Below, piece after piece: positions 7,205 through 8,191 of a stretch of 8,191 nt of DNA. Position numbers and translations under genes: made by a program. Positions within the stretch are counted from its first letter, which is position 1; each line of letters begins with the position of its first letter. The stretch comes from Acetobacteraceae bacterium (GTDB lineage: Bacteria; Pseudomonadota; Alphaproteobacteria; Acetobacterales; Acetobacteraceae). The DNA lies in assembly GCA_027323595.1 (NCBI GenBank), contig DAHWBL010000320.1, forward strand, positions 1 through 8,191, given 5' to 3'. The notes under the pieces are model-generated. The model did not search any database and was not told where the DNA came from. It was given only the letters and a program-made list of their open reading frames with translations.

Positions 7205-7253
7205 CGTCAGGTCCCTGTGTTCAATCCTGCCAAGCGGTTCTAATAGTCCGCCC
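7205..7253. promoter_or_regulatory. Divergent control region between bioB and bioF
   Basis: This 49-base gap is the only plausible intergenic control region for the biotin genes in view. It holds the AT-rich patch TTCTAATAG (7238-7246) in otherwise GC-rich DNA. Rightward, TCTAAT (7239-7244) matches the -10 consensus at five of six positions and ends nine bases before the bioF ATG. Leftward, the overlapping TATTAG (7240-7245) matches at four of six and would give bioB a leader of roughly 30 bases. No good -35 is visible for either. I see no match to the BioR palindrome (TTATctATAA type) or to a BirA operator (TTGTAAAC-type half-sites). Confidence 0.4.
7239..7244 (+). promoter_or_regulatory. 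Candidate -10 box for bioF
   Basis: TCTAAT differs from TATAAT at one position. It ends nine bases before the ATG of bioF, so transcription would begin at or within a few bases of the start codon, giving a leaderless or nearly leaderless message. That fits the lack of any purine-rich ribosome site before bioF. The -35 region is poor, so this is a suggestion only. Confidence 0.3.
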
Positions 7254-8191
7254 ATGCAGTCACTGGAAGCCTTCGCCGCCGCCCGGCTGGCCGAGCTCGA
7301 CGCCCGCGGCCTCCGCCGCCGGCTGGTGCAAAGCCCGCGCACCGACGCGATCCACATCCTGCGCGACGGGCGCGCGCTGATCAGCTTCTGCTGCAACGAT
7401 TATCTTAATCTCTCGCGCCATCCCGCGGTGATCGAGGCAGCCATCGCCGCCACCCGCGCGCATGGCGTGGGCGCCGGCGCCTCGCGGCTGGTCACCGGCA
7501 ATCATCCGCTGTTCGCCGGGCTGGAGGCGCGGCTCGCGCGGGCGAAGGGCACGCAGGATTGCGTGGTGTTCGGCTCTGGATATCTGGCCAATGTCGGCAT
7601 CGTGCCCACGCTGGCCGGCAAGGACGATCTGGTGCTGGTGGATGAGCTGGCGCATGCCTGCCTGTGGGCCGGCGGACAGTTGTCGGCGGCCAAATTGTTG
7701 CGGTTTCGGCACAACGACCTGAACCATTGCGCCGCGCTGCTGGCAGCCCATCGCGGCAGCCATCGCCATGCGCTCATCCTGACCGATGGCGTGTTCTCGA
7801 TGGATGGCGATCTCGCGCCGCTGGGCGCCCTCGCCGCCGTTTCCGAGGCGCATGACGCCTGGCTGATGAGCGATGACGCGCACGGCATCGGCGTGCTGGC
7901 CGAGGGGCGCGGCTCGTCGCACCTGCCAGGTGCCGGCGCGGTGCCGCTGCAGATGGGCACCTTGTCGAAAGCCGTTGGTGGCTATGGCGGATATCTGTGC
8001 GCCTCGCACGCGGTGGTGGAACTGATCAAGACCCGCGCGCGCTCCTTCGTCTATTCCACCGGGCTGCCGCCAGGGGTGGTGGCCGCCGCCTCGGCGGCAC
8101 TCGACGTGATCGCCGCGACACCCGAACTGTGCGCCCGGCCGGTGGAACGTGCCCGCCTGTTCACCCGCCTTTGCGATCTGCCCGAGGCGCA
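7254..8191 (+). CDS. bioF: 8-amino-7-oxononanoate synthase, 3' end cut by window
   Basis: PLP-dependent alpha-oxoamine synthase that condenses pimeloyl-CoA or pimeloyl-ACP with L-alanine, releasing CO2, to give 8-amino-7-oxononanoate (KAPA), the substrate of the adjacent bioA product. The frame is open for 312 codons to the window edge; BioF usually has 380-390 residues, so about 70 are missing. Seen: LISFCCNDYLNLSRHP (42-57), GVGAGASRLVTGNHPLFAGLE (71-91), VVFGSGYLAN (104-113), LTDGVFSMDGDLAPL (176-190), SDDAHGIGVL (206-215) with PLP-binding D207 and H210, and GTLSKAVGGYGG with Schiff-base lysine K239. The gene order with bioB and bioA, and the short SMDGD block typical of BioF, favour it over the close paralogues 5-aminolevulinate synthase and glycine C-acetyltransferase. 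The ATG has no clear ribosome site. A -10-like TCTAAT just upstream suggests near-leaderless expression. Confidence 0.94.
   Translation, partial: MQSLEAFAAARLAELDARGLRRRLVQSPRTDAIHILRDGRALISFCCNDYLNLSRHPAVIEAAIAATRAHGVGAGASRLVTGNHPLFAGLEARLARAKGTQDCVVFGSGYLANVGIVPTLAGKDDLVLVDELAHACLWAGGQLSAAKLLRFRHNDLNHCAALLAAHRGSHRHALILTDGVFSMDGDLAPLGALAAVSEAHDAWLMSDDAHGIGVLAEGRGSSHLPGAGAVPLQMGTLSKAVGGYGGYLCASHAVVELIKTRARSFVYSTGLPPGVVAAASAALDVIAATPELCARPVERARLFTRLCDLPEA

Noticed and set aside
6530..7243. 237-codon rightward open frame opposite bioB
   Set aside because: Antisense shadow of a gene whose iron-sulfur ligands are all present.
7260..8009. 249-codon leftward open frame opposite bioF
   Set aside because: Gln/Arg/Gly-rich translation. 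The other strand encodes BioF with its PLP lysine motif.
1..8191. Mobile elements, CRISPR arrays, tRNA/rRNA genes, riboswitches, or defence and toxin-antitoxin genes
   Set aside because: No transposase motifs, direct repeats with spacers, cloverleaf-like sequence or typical riboswitch cores were seen, and real genes fill almost all of the window.

Overview
The window is a gene-dense, GC-rich (clearly above 60% by eye) stretch of bacterial chromosome carrying seven housekeeping genes with almost no non-coding DNA. Protein motifs and gene order (serB divergent from miaA, with ilvB after miaA) point to an alphaproteobacterium. An acetic-acid-bacterium-like member of the Rhodospirillales/Acetobacteraceae is my best guess, but this is inference from style and order, not from a marker gene. 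Two genes run off the window: ilvB at the left edge and bioF at the right edge.

Layout: the left third reads leftward, with miaA (tRNA dimethylallyltransferase) followed after 56 bases by ilvB (acetolactate synthase large subunit, lacking its last residues). Diverging from miaA with only 13 bases between start codons is serB (phosphoserine phosphatase). Its stop codon overlaps the GTG start of an NRAMP-family transporter whose metal-binding motifs are not the canonical Mn/Fe ones. That pair converges, with 7 bases between stops, on a leftward bioB-bioA pair (biotin synthase and DAPA aminotransferase), which also overlaps by four bases (GTGA). Forty-nine bases beyond the bioB start, bioF (8-amino-7-oxononanoate synthase) diverges rightward and leaves the window.

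Function: the right half is three steps of biotin ring assembly arranged around a shared 49-base control region (bioF: pimeloyl thioester to KAPA; bioA: KAPA to DAPA; bioB: dethiobiotin to biotin). bioD and the pimelate genes are not in view and probably lie beyond bioF. The left half covers branched-chain amino acid synthesis, serine synthesis and tRNA modification.

I found no mobile element, CRISPR array, tRNA/rRNA gene, intrinsic terminator or defence/toxin system. No stretch over 56 bases lacks a gene. I do not see an undescribed multi-gene system. The points that most deserve a second look are the non-canonical NRAMP transporter coupled to serB, the two very tight divergent junctions, and a Glu in place of the usual Mg-ligand Asp in the ilvB thiamine-diphosphate motif.
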